Below, in pieces: positions 9,445 to 18,027 of a stretch of 64,000 nucleotides of DNA. A model generated the notes under the pieces. The model was given only the letters and a program-made list of their open reading frames with translations, did not search any database and was not told the origin of the DNA. The DNA lies in the NCBI RefSeq assembly GCF_903064525.1, contig NZ_LR797830.1, positions 1,984,001 to 2,048,000 on the forward strand, written 5' to 3'. Within the stretch, counting starts at the first letter, position 1, and every line of letters begins with the position of its first letter. A program made the translations under genes and the position numbers. This stretch comes from Methylacidimicrobium sp. AP8. Lineage in GTDB: Bacteria > Verrucomicrobiota > Verrucomicrobiia > Methylacidiphilales > Methylacidiphilaceae.

Positions 9445-10251
9445 ATGCTCGCGTTTTACGTCGACAACCTCAGCCCCTATTTGTTGCGGTTCCCGGGGGG
9501 TTGGGGAATCCGCTACTACGGGCTGGCTTACCTCTTGGGCTTTCTCTTCCTCTGGTGGGGACTCCATTATCAACGAAAAAAGGGTTGGCTGCGGTTGACC
9601 GATCGGCAGATCGACGATTTCGTGTTCTGGCTCGCCATGGCCGGAGTCATCGCGGGAGGCAGGCTCGGCTACTGCCTGCTATATGATCTTCCGCACATTC
9701 TCCGCCGGCCGCTGGATCTCTTTGCCCTCTGGCAAGGAGGAATGTCGAGCCACGGGGGCATCGTCGGCGTCCTCATCGTGCTCTTTTGGAGCGCACGGCG
9801 CTACCGGCTCCCCTTTTTCCATCTCGCGGATGCTGTCTGCTGGTGCACGCCCGTCGGCCTCGGGCTGGGCCGGATCGCCAATTTCCTCAACGGAGAACTT
9901 TGGGGCCGCCCTTCGACAGTCCCCTGGGCCGTCATATTTCCGGAGGCTCCGCTCGTCCACGGGCAGGCGGTCCCGCGCCATCCGTCACAACTCTACGAAG
10001 CGGCCCTGGAAGGACTTCTGCTCTTCGCGCTGCTCACCGGGCTGCGGGCAGGCGGCGCCCGGGAAGGCACGGTCGCCCTTTGCTTCCTTGCCGGATACAG
10101 CGTCGTGAGAATCGTCGCGGAGTGCTTTCGCGAGCCCGATGTGCAGATCGGCTTCTATTTCGGTTTCCTGACGCAGGGGCAGATCCTTTCCGGGATCACC
10201 CTCGCCGTCGCCGGGCTGCTCTGGGAGCTACGGAGGCGAGGCCGCCTCTGA
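9445..10251 (+). CDS. lgt: Prolipoprotein diacylglyceryl transferase
   Basis: Lgt moves the diacylglyceryl group of phosphatidylglycerol to the lipobox cysteine of prolipoproteins, the first step of lipoprotein maturation in the inner membrane. The 268-residue polytopic protein shows the family landmarks GIRYYGLAYLLGF, GGRLGYCLLYD, GGMSSHGGIVG and the signature GRIANFLNGELWG, followed by RHPSQLYEAALEG. ATG at 9445. Its 3' end overlaps convergent cimA by 24 bases. Confidence 0.95.
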   Translation: MLAFYVDNLSPYLLRFPGGWGIRYYGLAYLLGFLFLWWGLHYQRKKGWLRLTDRQIDDFVFWLAMAGVIAGGRLGYCLLYDLPHILRRPLDLFALWQGGMSSHGGIVGVLIVLFWSARRYRLPFFHLADAVCWCTPVGLGLGRIANFLNGELWGRPSTVPWAVIFPEAPLVHGQAVPRHPSQLYEAALEGLLLFALLTGLRAGGAREGTVALCFLAGYSVVRIVAECFREPDVQIGFYFGFLTQGQILSGITLAVAGLLWELRRRGRL

Positions 10252-11880
10252 GCGAGCTTGCGGCATGCCCGCACCCGCGCATCGCTCCGAACGGAGCATC
10301 CAGTATTCGATGCTGTCGACAAGAGCCTCCCAGGAAGCCTCCACGATGTTGGTGGATACACCCACCGTCGTCCAGCTGCGCACCCCGTCTGACGACTCGA
10401 CGAGCACGCGCGTCGCCGCCGCAGCACCCCCTTCTGGACTCAATATGCGCACCTTGTAGTCCCGCAGGCGCACGCGGGCCAGATCCGGATAAAAACGTTC
10501 GAGCCCTCCCCGCAGGGCCTGGTCCAAGGCGTGAATCGGGCCGTCGCCCTCGGCAACGGTGTAGACGGGCTCTCCCTGGACCGACAGCTTCACCGTGGCC
10601 TCGGAAACTTCGTACTTCTTGGCGGGGAAGCGCCGGATCGAAACATGGTATTCCACCAAATCAAAGAAGGGTGGATACGGGAGCAGGCGCCTGCGGAGAA
10701 GCAGCTCAAACGAGGCGTCGGCCGCTTCGAATTCGTAGCCCCTTCCCTCCATTTCCTTGATCTGCTGCAACACTCCCCGCGTCCGCTCGTCATCCTCCCG
10801 GAGCGTCAACCCCAGCTCCCGCGCCTTGATGACGATATTGCTCCGACCGGAAAGCTCGCCCACCAGGATCCGCCGCCGGTTCCCGACGGCTTCCGGCTCG
10901 ATGTGCTCATAGCTGCGGCAGAGCTTGCCGATCGCGTTGACATGCGTGCCGCCCTTATGGGCGAAGGCGCACCGGCCGACGAAGGGGGCGCGCGGGTTCG
11001 GAGCGAGGTTGGCGGTCTCGTCCACGAAGTAGGAAAGTTCCCGGAGGCGGGAAAGACTGCCGGCGGGAAGAGCACGCTTGCCCAGCTTGAGCTCGAGATT
11101 GGCGATGGTCGAAATCAGATTGCAGTTGCCTGTCCTTTCCCCATAGCCGTTGATCGTGCCCTGAACCTGGGTCGCGCCCGCTTCCACCGCGGCCAGGGCG
11201 TTGGCGACCGCAAGCTCGCCGTCGTTATGCGTATGGATCCCGATGCGACAACCGATCTTCTGCCGAGCCAGCGCGGTGAGCTCCGCCACCTGCTTCGGTA
11301 GCGACCCGCCGTTGGTGTCGCAGAGAACCACCCAGTCCGCTCCGGCCTCGGCAGCGGCTGCCAAGGTCTCCAAGGCGTAGCCGGGATCCTCGCGATATCC
11401 ATCGAAGGCGTGCTCGGCATCATAGATCACTTCCTTCCCGCGCTGCTTGAAGAAGGCGACGGTTTCCTGAATCATCGCCAAATTCTCAGCCGCGGTGGCG
11501 CGCAAGATCTCGCGGACATGCAGAAGCCAGGTCTTGCCGAAGACCGCGACAGCCTGGGTATCGGCATCCAAAAGCATGAGGATCTGAGGGTCCTCCTCCA
11601 CGGCGGTGCCGGCCCGCCTCGTGCTGCCGAAGGCGACGATCCGGCTCGTCCGAAGCGGCAGATGCGCCACTTCCCGGAAAAAGGCTAAATCTTTCGGATT
11701 GCTGCCCGGCCACCCTCCCTCGATGTAAGAAATCCCGACCTCATCGAGCTTCCGGGTGATGCGCAACTTGTCCGAAAGGGAAAAGTGGACGTTCTCCCCC
11801 TGGGCTCCGTCCCGCAGCGTGGTGTCGTAGATCGAGACCGCCTCCTCGGCACGGGAATCCGCATCCGCCGCTCTTATCAT
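10228..11880 (-). CDS. cimA: (R)-citramalate synthase CimA
   Basis: CimA condenses pyruvate with acetyl-CoA to (R)-citramalate, opening a threonine-independent route to 2-ketobutyrate and isoleucine. The HMGL-like barrel shows YDTTLRDGAQGENVHF near the N-terminus and HTHNDGELAVANAL. The C-terminal LeuA-type dimer/allosteric domain ends in VESSDGVRSWTTVGVS. The architecture and the AQGENV and GGTHVNA variants separate it from the true 2-isopropylmalate synthase at 50968-52578. ATG at 11880 is preferred over GTG at 11889. It overlaps lgt by 24 bases at the 3' end and is divergent from hpf. Confidence 0.9.
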   Translation of the reverse strand: MIRAADADSRAEEAVSIYDTTLRDGAQGENVHFSLSDKLRITRKLDEVGISYIEGGWPGSNPKDLAFFREVAHLPLRTSRIVAFGSTRRAGTAVEEDPQILMLLDADTQAVAVFGKTWLLHVREILRATAAENLAMIQETVAFFKQRGKEVIYDAEHAFDGYREDPGYALETLAAAAEAGADWVVLCDTNGGSLPKQVAELTALARQKIGCRIGIHTHNDGELAVANALAAVEAGATQVQGTINGYGERTGNCNLISTIANLELKLGKRALPAGSLSRLRELSYFVDETANLAPNPRAPFVGRCAFAHKGGTHVNAIGKLCRSYEHIEPEAVGNRRRILVGELSGRSNIVIKARELGLTLREDDERTRGVLQQIKEMEGRGYEFEAADASFELLLRRRLLPYPPFFDLVEYHVSIRRFPAKKYEVSEATVKLSVQGEPVYTVAEGDGPIHALDQALRGGLERFYPDLARVRLRDYKVRILSPEGGAAAATRVLVESSDGVRSWTTVGVSTNIVEASWEALVDSIEYWMLRSERCAGAGMPQARSEAASPP

Positions 11881-11944
11881 CGCCTCCACCGTTCTCGTAG
11901 AAACCCCTGGACAAAAGGAAAATCAGGGCAGAAAGTTTACAACC

Positions 11945-12310
11945 ATGCAGATCCAATGGAATCCGCAAGGAATTAAGCTGACCCCAGCCTTTTGCTCCTA
12001 CGTTGACAAAAAATTACAAAAGCTGGAACGCCACGAGGATAGAATCGTCGCCGCCCATGTCAACGTCCAGCACGATCCGCCCAAGGCTACCCTTAACAAG
12101 CAGGCCTTCATCGTCAAGGTCCACCTTTCTCTTCCCGGACGGGATCTCCATGCCGAGGATCGCGGGCACGACCTCTACCAAGCCATCGATTTGATCGTCG
12201 ACCGCCTGGAAGCTCAGCTTCGGCGCCGGAAGACCGAGCTGACCGAAAAGGCGCGGCACGACTCCCGCGAGGCGAAGCGCGAGGTCCACGCGCCCCCCCC
12301 TCCCGAATAG
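11945..12310 (+). CDS. hpf: Ribosome hibernation promoting factor, short form
   Basis: HPF/YfiA proteins bind the 30S A/P-site region in stationary phase and inactivate ribosomes. This 121-residue protein begins QIQWNPQGIKLTPAFCSYVDKKL and has the beta-strand region VHLSLPGRDLHAED and the helix DLYQAIDLIVDRLEAQLRRRKTE. It lacks the C-terminal dimerisation domain of the long form and ends in a charged, proline-rich tail. No strong ribosome-binding site precedes ATG 11945. Confidence 0.88.
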   Translation: MQIQWNPQGIKLTPAFCSYVDKKLQKLERHEDRIVAAHVNVQHDPPKATLNKQAFIVKVHLSLPGRDLHAEDRGHDLYQAIDLIVDRLEAQLRRRKTELTEKARHDSREAKREVHAPPPPE

Positions 12311-12370
12311 ATCTTTCCGTCGGGACACCGGCGCCGCCCACCGGCAGCGGCGCAGGGAACCGGACGCGGA

Positions 12371-14104
12371 TCAGCCCGCATCGTCGCCGAGCCCGCGCAG
12401 TTCTTCCCAAACCGCCGCAACCAGCGTCGCTAAGTTGTCGCGTCCAAAGGATAAGGGCGCTCCGGCAGCGGAAAACAAGTCGGGAAGAGGCCTCGACCCG
12501 CCCAGCGCGAGGGCGCCCCGGTATGCCTCCAAGGCTCCCTCGGGGTCCCTGCGAAATCGGCTCCAAATCGCCAAGGCGCCCAGCTGGGCGATCCCGTACT
12601 CGATGTAATAAAAAGGATATTCGAAGATGTGGAGCTGACGATGCCAGAGGGAGCCCAGAACATCTTCATATCCGGACCAGTCCTCTTTTCCGCCGAAACG
12701 CCGCACCAGGTCTTTCCAAACAGCGGCTCTTTCTTCGCGCGAATGGCCGGGATGGGTGTAGAGCCAATGCTGAAACCCGTCCACGACCGCCATCCAAGGA
12801 AGAAAACGGAGGATCCCCTCGAGATGGTTGCGGCGGGCGCGGCGTAGTTCTTCCTCTCCGTAAAACTCTCCCAGGTAGGGCGCGGCCAAAAGCTCCATGG
12901 CCATCGACGCCACCTCGCAAAATTCCAGGGGAGCGGATCGATACGCATAAAGCGGCTGGGTGCGCGCAAGGAGGGTGTGAAAGGCATGGCCGCTCTCGTG
13001 CAGCAGGGTTTCCAAGTCGCGATGGGTACCGACCGCGTTCATGAAGATGAATGGCTGTCGGGCTTCGGCAAGCGTGCTTTGGTAGCCGCCGGGAGCCTTG
13101 CCCTTGCGGTTTTCTAGGTCGACCAGGCCGTCTTGGCGCATCTGCCGGAAGAGAGCTCCTAAGGGCTTGTCCAGGGCGCAGATCACCCTTTCGGTCTTCT
13201 CTAGCAGCTCGGCGCTCGTCCGGAACGGGCGCAGGGGAGGTTTCCCATCGATGTCGACCGCTAGATCCCACGGACGCAGCCGATCGATCCCGAGCCGCTT
13301 CTCCCGCCGGGAGTCCATCTCCCGGCAGAGGGGAACGACCACCTCTTCGATCGCGCGGCCGAACTCGAGGCAATCGGCCGGGGTGTAATCGAATCGTTCG
13401 GCGCGGGCGAAGGCGTACTCGCGGTAGTCGGGGAATCCGGCGGCGGCGGCGATCTCCGTCCGCAGGGACAGCAGGCGATCAAAGATCTCCTCCAACATCC
13501 CGGCGTCCTGCAACCTGCGCCTGGCAATCTGCTCCCAGGCTGTCCGCCTTCTCTCTCGATCCGGCTCCTCGAGCACTCTCCCTACCTGGGCAAGGGTCTG
13601 TTCCCGCCCGTCGAAGGAGATGGTCATCGCCCCGACGATCTTTTGATATTGCTGGCAGAGACGCGCCTCTTCCGTCTCGCGTGCGATATTCTCCTCGCGG
13701 AAGAGGCGGACTTGCATTTCCACGCTTCGGCGAAAAACAGCGTAGGTCTCGGGAAGGGCGGCGAAGCAGGGATGCCGGTGAAAAGCGCGGAGGATCGCCA
13801 TTTGCCGTTGCTTCCTCCACGGATCGACGACGGTAAGAATTTCCAAGTACGCTTTTTCCCGTTCCGGATCGTCCGTTTGACAGGTCATCGCGATGTAGCG
13901 CTTGGCCCGCACCTCGTCCATCGCCGCCTGGACCTCATCATAATGACGAAGCCAACTCTCCAGGGCAGATACCGATCGGGCAGCGTGCAACTCTTCTTCC
14001 AGTCGCCGGAAATGACCTTCAAGAGAGCAAAGGGAGCAGAGATCGGTTTCGGCGGGGAGAAAGGAGCGCGGGACAAACGGGAGAATCGGGAAGGACGCGT
14101 TCAT
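12371..14104 (-). CDS. M3 family oligoendopeptidase (PepF-like)
   Basis: This predicted cytoplasmic zinc metallopeptidase cuts short peptides. The zinc motif HESGH is at 369-373 (LLHESGHAFH), with the third-ligand helix FCEVASMAMELL downstream as in M3 peptidases. Its 577-residue length fits the oligoendopeptidase F group. The frame is open to 14218, inside the upstream gene. ATG at 14104 lies 44 bases after that gene's stop and gives a sensible N-terminus (NASFPILPFVPRSFL). It ends the glycosyltransferase operon and may simply be a passenger. Confidence 0.85.
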   Translation of the reverse strand: MNASFPILPFVPRSFLPAETDLCSLCSLEGHFRRLEEELHAARSVSALESWLRHYDEVQAAMDEVRAKRYIAMTCQTDDPEREKAYLEILTVVDPWRKQRQMAILRAFHRHPCFAALPETYAVFRRSVEMQVRLFREENIARETEEARLCQQYQKIVGAMTISFDGREQTLAQVGRVLEEPDRERRRTAWEQIARRRLQDAGMLEEIFDRLLSLRTEIAAAAGFPDYREYAFARAERFDYTPADCLEFGRAIEEVVVPLCREMDSRREKRLGIDRLRPWDLAVDIDGKPPLRPFRTSAELLEKTERVICALDKPLGALFRQMRQDGLVDLENRKGKAPGGYQSTLAEARQPFIFMNAVGTHRDLETLLHESGHAFHTLLARTQPLYAYRSAPLEFCEVASMAMELLAAPYLGEFYGEEELRRARRNHLEGILRFLPWMAVVDGFQHWLYTHPGHSREERAAVWKDLVRRFGGKEDWSGYEDVLGSLWHRQLHIFEYPFYYIEYGIAQLGALAIWSRFRRDPEGALEAYRGALALGGSRPLPDLFSAAGAPLSFGRDNLATLVAAVWEELRGLGDDAG

Positions 14105-14148
14105 CTTGGCAGACAAGCGTTGCCACCGCCGGCAGGCGAGGGCAAGCC

Positions 14149-16566
14149 TCAATGCGGTCCGTCGCCCGACGATCCGATCGACTCCCAAAAGCGGGCGAAG
14201 GCCAGATCCCAATTCCACGATCGGCGGACCTCTTCGGCCACCCGCTCCCGCTCAGCCCGAGGCGGTGGAGAGGTCAGCAGCTCGGCGATCGCACGCGCCC
14301 ATTCTTCGGGTGAGCCGGCGCGGCACACGCGCCCCATCCCGAACCGGGCCAAAAGCTCGGGAGGCCCCCCTACATCGGAGACGACGACCGGCAGCCCGGA
14401 GCTCATGGCTTCGAGCACCGCGTTGCCGAACGTGTCGGTCGTGCTCGGAAAGACGAAAATGTCCGCGGAGGCATAGGCTTCGCTCAATGCCCTGCCCGTC
14501 AATACTCCGGTAAAGAGCGCGTCGGGAAGGAGCCGCATCAACTCCTGGCGGTAGGGCCCTTCTCCCACGAAGGCGAGGGTGAACTTCAGGCCGCGACGGC
14601 GCAACGCTTCGGCGACCGCCGGCAGAAAGCCGAGTTCCTTCTCTTTGGAAATCCTCCCGACATAGAGCAGCACCGGACCCGCCGCTCCCCTCTGCGCCCA
14701 GAAGTCCGTTCGCCGGAACGAGGGATGAAAAGCATCGACGTCGATCCCGCGCGGGAGAATCGCCAGCTTTTCTTCCGATATGCCTCGCTTGCGCCAGGAG
14801 CGGAGATATGCGGACGAATTCACATAGGTTTTCGCCATCTGGCCGTAAAACCAATCCATGTAGCTCCATGCCAGTCCTTCCATCCACGGGTCCTGACTGA
14901 GAAAGCGAGCATACTGAGGAAAGTCGGTGTGGTAGATCCCCACCGCCCGCAGTCCCAGGATCTTCCCGATCGCCAGCGCGCACAAGCCGACCGGTCCCGG
15001 CGTGCTGATGATCAGCTCGGTGAATCGTTCCTTGTAGACGAACTCAAGGAGGTCGAAGAACGGAGGAAACGAGAGCTTCTGCATCTCGTATTCCGGGATC
15101 GCGAACTCGCCGATCGGGGGGAAGTTCCGGAAGAGAATTCCGTCCACTTTCGGGTGTGCCCGCGAAGTGACGACCGTCAAATCCGCTCCGGCCCGAGCGG
15201 CAGCGCGAGCCATGGCCTGAATTGTCCTTGTCACCCCGTTGACCTCGTCGAGGGTATCGGTGAACCAAGCCCGTTTGCACAAGAGGATCTCAGCCGGAAG
15301 GGAGGAGAGATACCGGCGGCTGAGGCCGCGCAGGAAATCACGGTCCACTCCTTGGCGTTGAAAGGCCAGAAGATGGGGAGCGGCCGCCGCCGCCACCGGG
15401 AGAAGTCCGGCCAAGGATTGGAACGCCTCCAGCACGCTTCCTCTCCTCAACTGGGCGGCCGCGCCGATCAGCAGCCGGTAGACTAGCTGGCTCACCAGGT
15501 AGGATGCGACACGGAAGGAAGCGTCGACCGGCGTCGCTGCCCGCTCGATGATCCGGTCGATCTCGCCCCGTACGTCGGGATTGGTGAAGAAATCGGCGAA
15601 CGCGCGCACCAGCGTTCCCTCTCCGGGCTTGAGCAGCTCGAAGACTTGCCCGCTGCGCACCGCGGCCGCCAAGTGGCCGATCCGTTCACCCAGGGAAAAT
15701 GCCGTGGGATTTTGCCCGGAGACAAAGCGTTCGGCGATCTTTTGCAGCAGCGTCGCCGCCAGGGGAGCTGACTGCCGGAGCCGCTCCTGGGCGTACTGGA
15801 ATCCAATGTTGTAAAAGGCGATGGAAAACCGCGCCGGGTCGCCCGGCACCCCGCCACCCGTTCTGCCCCTTCCAGCAAAAAGCTCCCGGAAAAAGCCTTC
15901 GACGGTCCCGTCGTCATCGGCTTCGGTCCAGAACGAACCGGCGGCCAGCCCCCCGTGATCATTGGATCCGCCCACAAAGATTTTCTCATGGCCCGGCTCG
16001 TCGAGCGGGGCCATCCCTTGACGTTTGGCGATCTCGGCGATCCGCTCGGGCGTCAAAGCGAGCAGGCAGAGGCGTGCAATCTCCTGCGGGAGCCCGGGAC
16101 GGCTTCCGTCGGCTGTCTCGAACGCGCGAAAGAGCAAGATGAGCTTCTCGAAATGATCCGGAGTGAATTTCCCGTTGAGATTTTCCAACGGGTGGGCCAC
16201 CGCATGCGGGATGTTTCTCAAGCGGAGAAACGATGCGAGCTTCTCGATGTCGGGAGCGAGCTCCTGAATTCGCGGATGATCGGCCTCGCGCAGGTTCCAG
16301 ACCAGCAAGTGGATTTCGCAGCCATCCGGGAAGAAGGTCGTCACCTCCTCACTCAGAAAGACGTCCGGATGCCGATCCCGCAACTCCAGGCAGCCGTCGA
16401 TGCGATCATGATCGGTGATCGTCTTCCAGGTCATGCCGGCGTCGGAAAGCTTCCGGTAGAGGGCCTCAGGATCGGAGTAGCTCTGCCGGCATCCGATCTT
16501 CCGGAGGATCCACTCGGAAGGCCGGTCGGAATACCGGGAATGCAGGTGGAGATCAGCGCGAGACAT
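14149..16566 (-). CDS. Fusion of a PHP-type metal hydrolase domain and a GT4 glycosyltransferase
   Basis: This 805-residue two-domain protein has an N-terminal PHP domain (about 1-210) carrying what looks like a full metal-ligand set: DLHLHS (5-10), TDHD (51-54), SEE (72-74), H86, AHP (124-126) and NDH (202-204). The C-terminal part (about 490-805) is a GT-B, GT4-like glycosyltransferase with YHTDFPQY near 545-552, a donor-binding YVGRISKEKE near 635 and the EX7E region TDTFGNAVLEAM near 710-721. The YHTDF pattern resembles lipid mannosyl/sulfoquinovosyl transferases. About 280 residues between the domains are helical and unassigned. ATG 16566 overlaps the upstream stop by 14 bases. The PHP substrate is unknown; a phosphoesterase acting on the lipid or sugar intermediate is my guess. 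Confidence 0.8.
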   Translation of the reverse strand: MSRADLHLHSRYSDRPSEWILRKIGCRQSYSDPEALYRKLSDAGMTWKTITDHDRIDGCLELRDRHPDVFLSEEVTTFFPDGCEIHLLVWNLREADHPRIQELAPDIEKLASFLRLRNIPHAVAHPLENLNGKFTPDHFEKLILLFRAFETADGSRPGLPQEIARLCLLALTPERIAEIAKRQGMAPLDEPGHEKIFVGGSNDHGGLAAGSFWTEADDDGTVEGFFRELFAGRGRTGGGVPGDPARFSIAFYNIGFQYAQERLRQSAPLAATLLQKIAERFVSGQNPTAFSLGERIGHLAAAVRSGQVFELLKPGEGTLVRAFADFFTNPDVRGEIDRIIERAATPVDASFRVASYLVSQLVYRLLIGAAAQLRRGSVLEAFQSLAGLLPVAAAAAPHLLAFQRQGVDRDFLRGLSRRYLSSLPAEILLCKRAWFTDTLDEVNGVTRTIQAMARAAARAGADLTVVTSRAHPKVDGILFRNFPPIGEFAIPEYEMQKLSFPPFFDLLEFVYKERFTELIISTPGPVGLCALAIGKILGLRAVGIYHTDFPQYARFLSQDPWMEGLAWSYMDWFYGQMAKTYVNSSAYLRSWRKRGISEEKLAILPRGIDVDAFHPSFRRTDFWAQRGAAGPVLLYVGRISKEKELGFLPAVAEALRRRGLKFTLAFVGEGPYRQELMRLLPDALFTGVLTGRALSEAYASADIFVFPSTTDTFGNAVLEAMSSGLPVVVSDVGGPPELLARFGMGRVCRAGSPEEWARAIAELLTSPPPRAERERVAEEVRRSWNWDLAFARFWESIGSSGDGPH

Positions 16567-17293
16567 AGCGAAGGTAACTGAGAGGGCGGCTCCCTCGATC
16601 GAGGACCCGCTTGACGATCCGCTCGATCTGATCACGGATCGAACCGTAAAGAAAATCCCCCGGATGGACGCTGACACGGACCACCTGCCGGACCGCCTCC
16701 CGCGAAAGCAGCCGGTTCCATGCGAGCGAACAGGCTCGCCGCCAACCCGCCCGGGTGCTCCAACAGTGAGTCCGGGCGGGAATCCATCGTTGCGCCGGAC
16801 GGAGGGTCAATATCCCACCGATCCGCGTCGTGTACCGGAAACCTTCGCGCGCTAGAATCGGCCAGAGGCGCGGATGCATCAGCCAGCCGGGCGCCACGAA
16901 CCCTTCGGCGGGCCAACCCTGCGCTGCGAAGAGCTCGCGCGCGCAGCGGAGGCGCTTCGCCGCCTCGGCCGGCGGCAGATCGAAAAACTCCGCCTCCCTC
17001 CGGGTATAAATCTCGGTCCAAAACCAGCTCCGCCAGTCGCTGGCGCCAGCCTCGCGCCAATGAAAGTAACCGTGCACAACGGCCTCATCACCCGCTTCCC
17101 TCTGGAGGTCGACCCACCGGCAGAACTCGCCGTCTTCACAAAAGAACGATCCGCAATGGTAGGCCGGAACGACGAGCAGGCTCGCTTCCCTCACCCCCCA
17201 TTCCCGCAGCTTCTCCCGCTGCCGGGCTACGAGCGAAAACGAACCCGGGTGGACGTCGTGGAGAGAGACGATCAGCGCAGTCCCTTCGTTCAT
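16553..17293 (-). CDS. DUF2334-type polysaccharide deacetylase family protein
   Basis: This 246-residue NodB-like barrel has the DUF2334 signature SLHDVHPGS near the N-terminus, where the Asp-His metal site lies. Other landmarks are VVPAYHCG, VVHGYFHW (second His region), EGFVAPGWLMH and a C-terminal RVSVHPGDF. Relatives are predicted to remove acetyl groups from sugars. ATG at 17293 forms an ATGA overlap with the GNAT gene; the frame upstream of it overlaps GNAT. Sitting between an acetyltransferase gene and a glycosyltransferase fusion, it probably edits an N-acetyl sugar on a glycolipid (inference), as in GlcNAc-PI or bacillithiol-type deacetylations. Confidence 0.78.
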   Translation of the reverse strand: MNEGTALIVSLHDVHPGSFSLVARQREKLREWGVREASLLVVPAYHCGSFFCEDGEFCRWVDLQREAGDEAVVHGYFHWREAGASDWRSWFWTEIYTRREAEFFDLPPAEAAKRLRCARELFAAQGWPAEGFVAPGWLMHPRLWPILAREGFRYTTRIGGILTLRPAQRWIPARTHCWSTRAGWRRACSLAWNRLLSREAVRQVVRVSVHPGDFLYGSIRDQIERIVKRVLDRGSRPLSYLRYVSR

Positions 17294-18000
17294 TCGCGCG
17301 AAGGCGGACAGGAGCCGTACAGTCGAGGATTGGCCTGAAGGTCTTTGACCACGGTGCAGAGGTACACCGACCCGGAAAACCACCCGGCATATTTGGTCAC
17401 CGGCACCCGGTCGACCACCCGGAATCCATAGCGCTCGAACATCCGTTCCCCGCGGCGGCGATCGAAGACGACAACCTGGCCGTAGACGGCCCGCTCACCC
17501 TGTCGGACCAGATAGTCCAAAAACGAATCCACCAGCTCCCGGGTGCGCGGCACGCTGCGCCACGGCGCCAAAATGTTGAAGTGAAAATGCGGGGTGTCCG
17601 GAAGGCTTCGCGGAGATTCGCGGCGTCCGTGCCAAAGGAGCCAGCGGAGATATCGCCGGCTAGAGGCCCGATAAGACGGATAGCGGGCCAGCACGCGCAG
17701 GAAGAACCGCACATTGTGAACAAGGTGATACCGCGCCTTGGCCCTCGGCTTCCGGCATCCCGTCAAGTAGCCGACGATCTGCCCGCCCGCCTCGCAAACC
17801 CAAGCCGATTCCGGCTCCTTGTCCGTGTAGTAGGAAGTCAGGTAGTCGGCGAAGAGCTCGCGATCCTCGAAGACCGGATCGATTGGAGAGCCCAAAAAAC
17901 CGGTATCCGCGCAAACCCGACGAACTCCCTCCCGATCGCTCGCACGATAGGGACGGATTGTGACGACCTCCGTCTCCCTCCCTGCCGCAGCCGTGCTCAT
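17290..18000 (-). CDS. GNAT family N-acetyltransferase
   Basis: This 236-residue protein begins with a GNAT strand-helix unit (VVTIRPYRASDREGVRRVCADTGFLG) and has the core AWVCEAGGQIVGYLTG, then the acetyl-CoA fold with HFHFNILAPWRSVPRTRELVDSFLDYL and the C-terminal strand RYGFRVVDRVPVTKY. Such enzymes move an acetyl group from acetyl-CoA to an amine. The acceptor is unknown; in this operon a sugar or lipid amine is likely. ATG at 18000 lies 27 bases after the GT4 stop. Confidence 0.8.
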   Translation of the reverse strand: MSTAAAGRETEVVTIRPYRASDREGVRRVCADTGFLGSPIDPVFEDRELFADYLTSYYTDKEPESAWVCEAGGQIVGYLTGCRKPRAKARYHLVHNVRFFLRVLARYPSYRASSRRYLRWLLWHGRRESPRSLPDTPHFHFNILAPWRSVPRTRELVDSFLDYLVRQGERAVYGQVVVFDRRRGERMFERYGFRVVDRVPVTKYAGWFSGSVYLCTVVKDLQANPRLYGSCPPSRE

Positions 18001-18027
18001 CTTTCCGCTCTCTCCCCGGCTCGCCGG

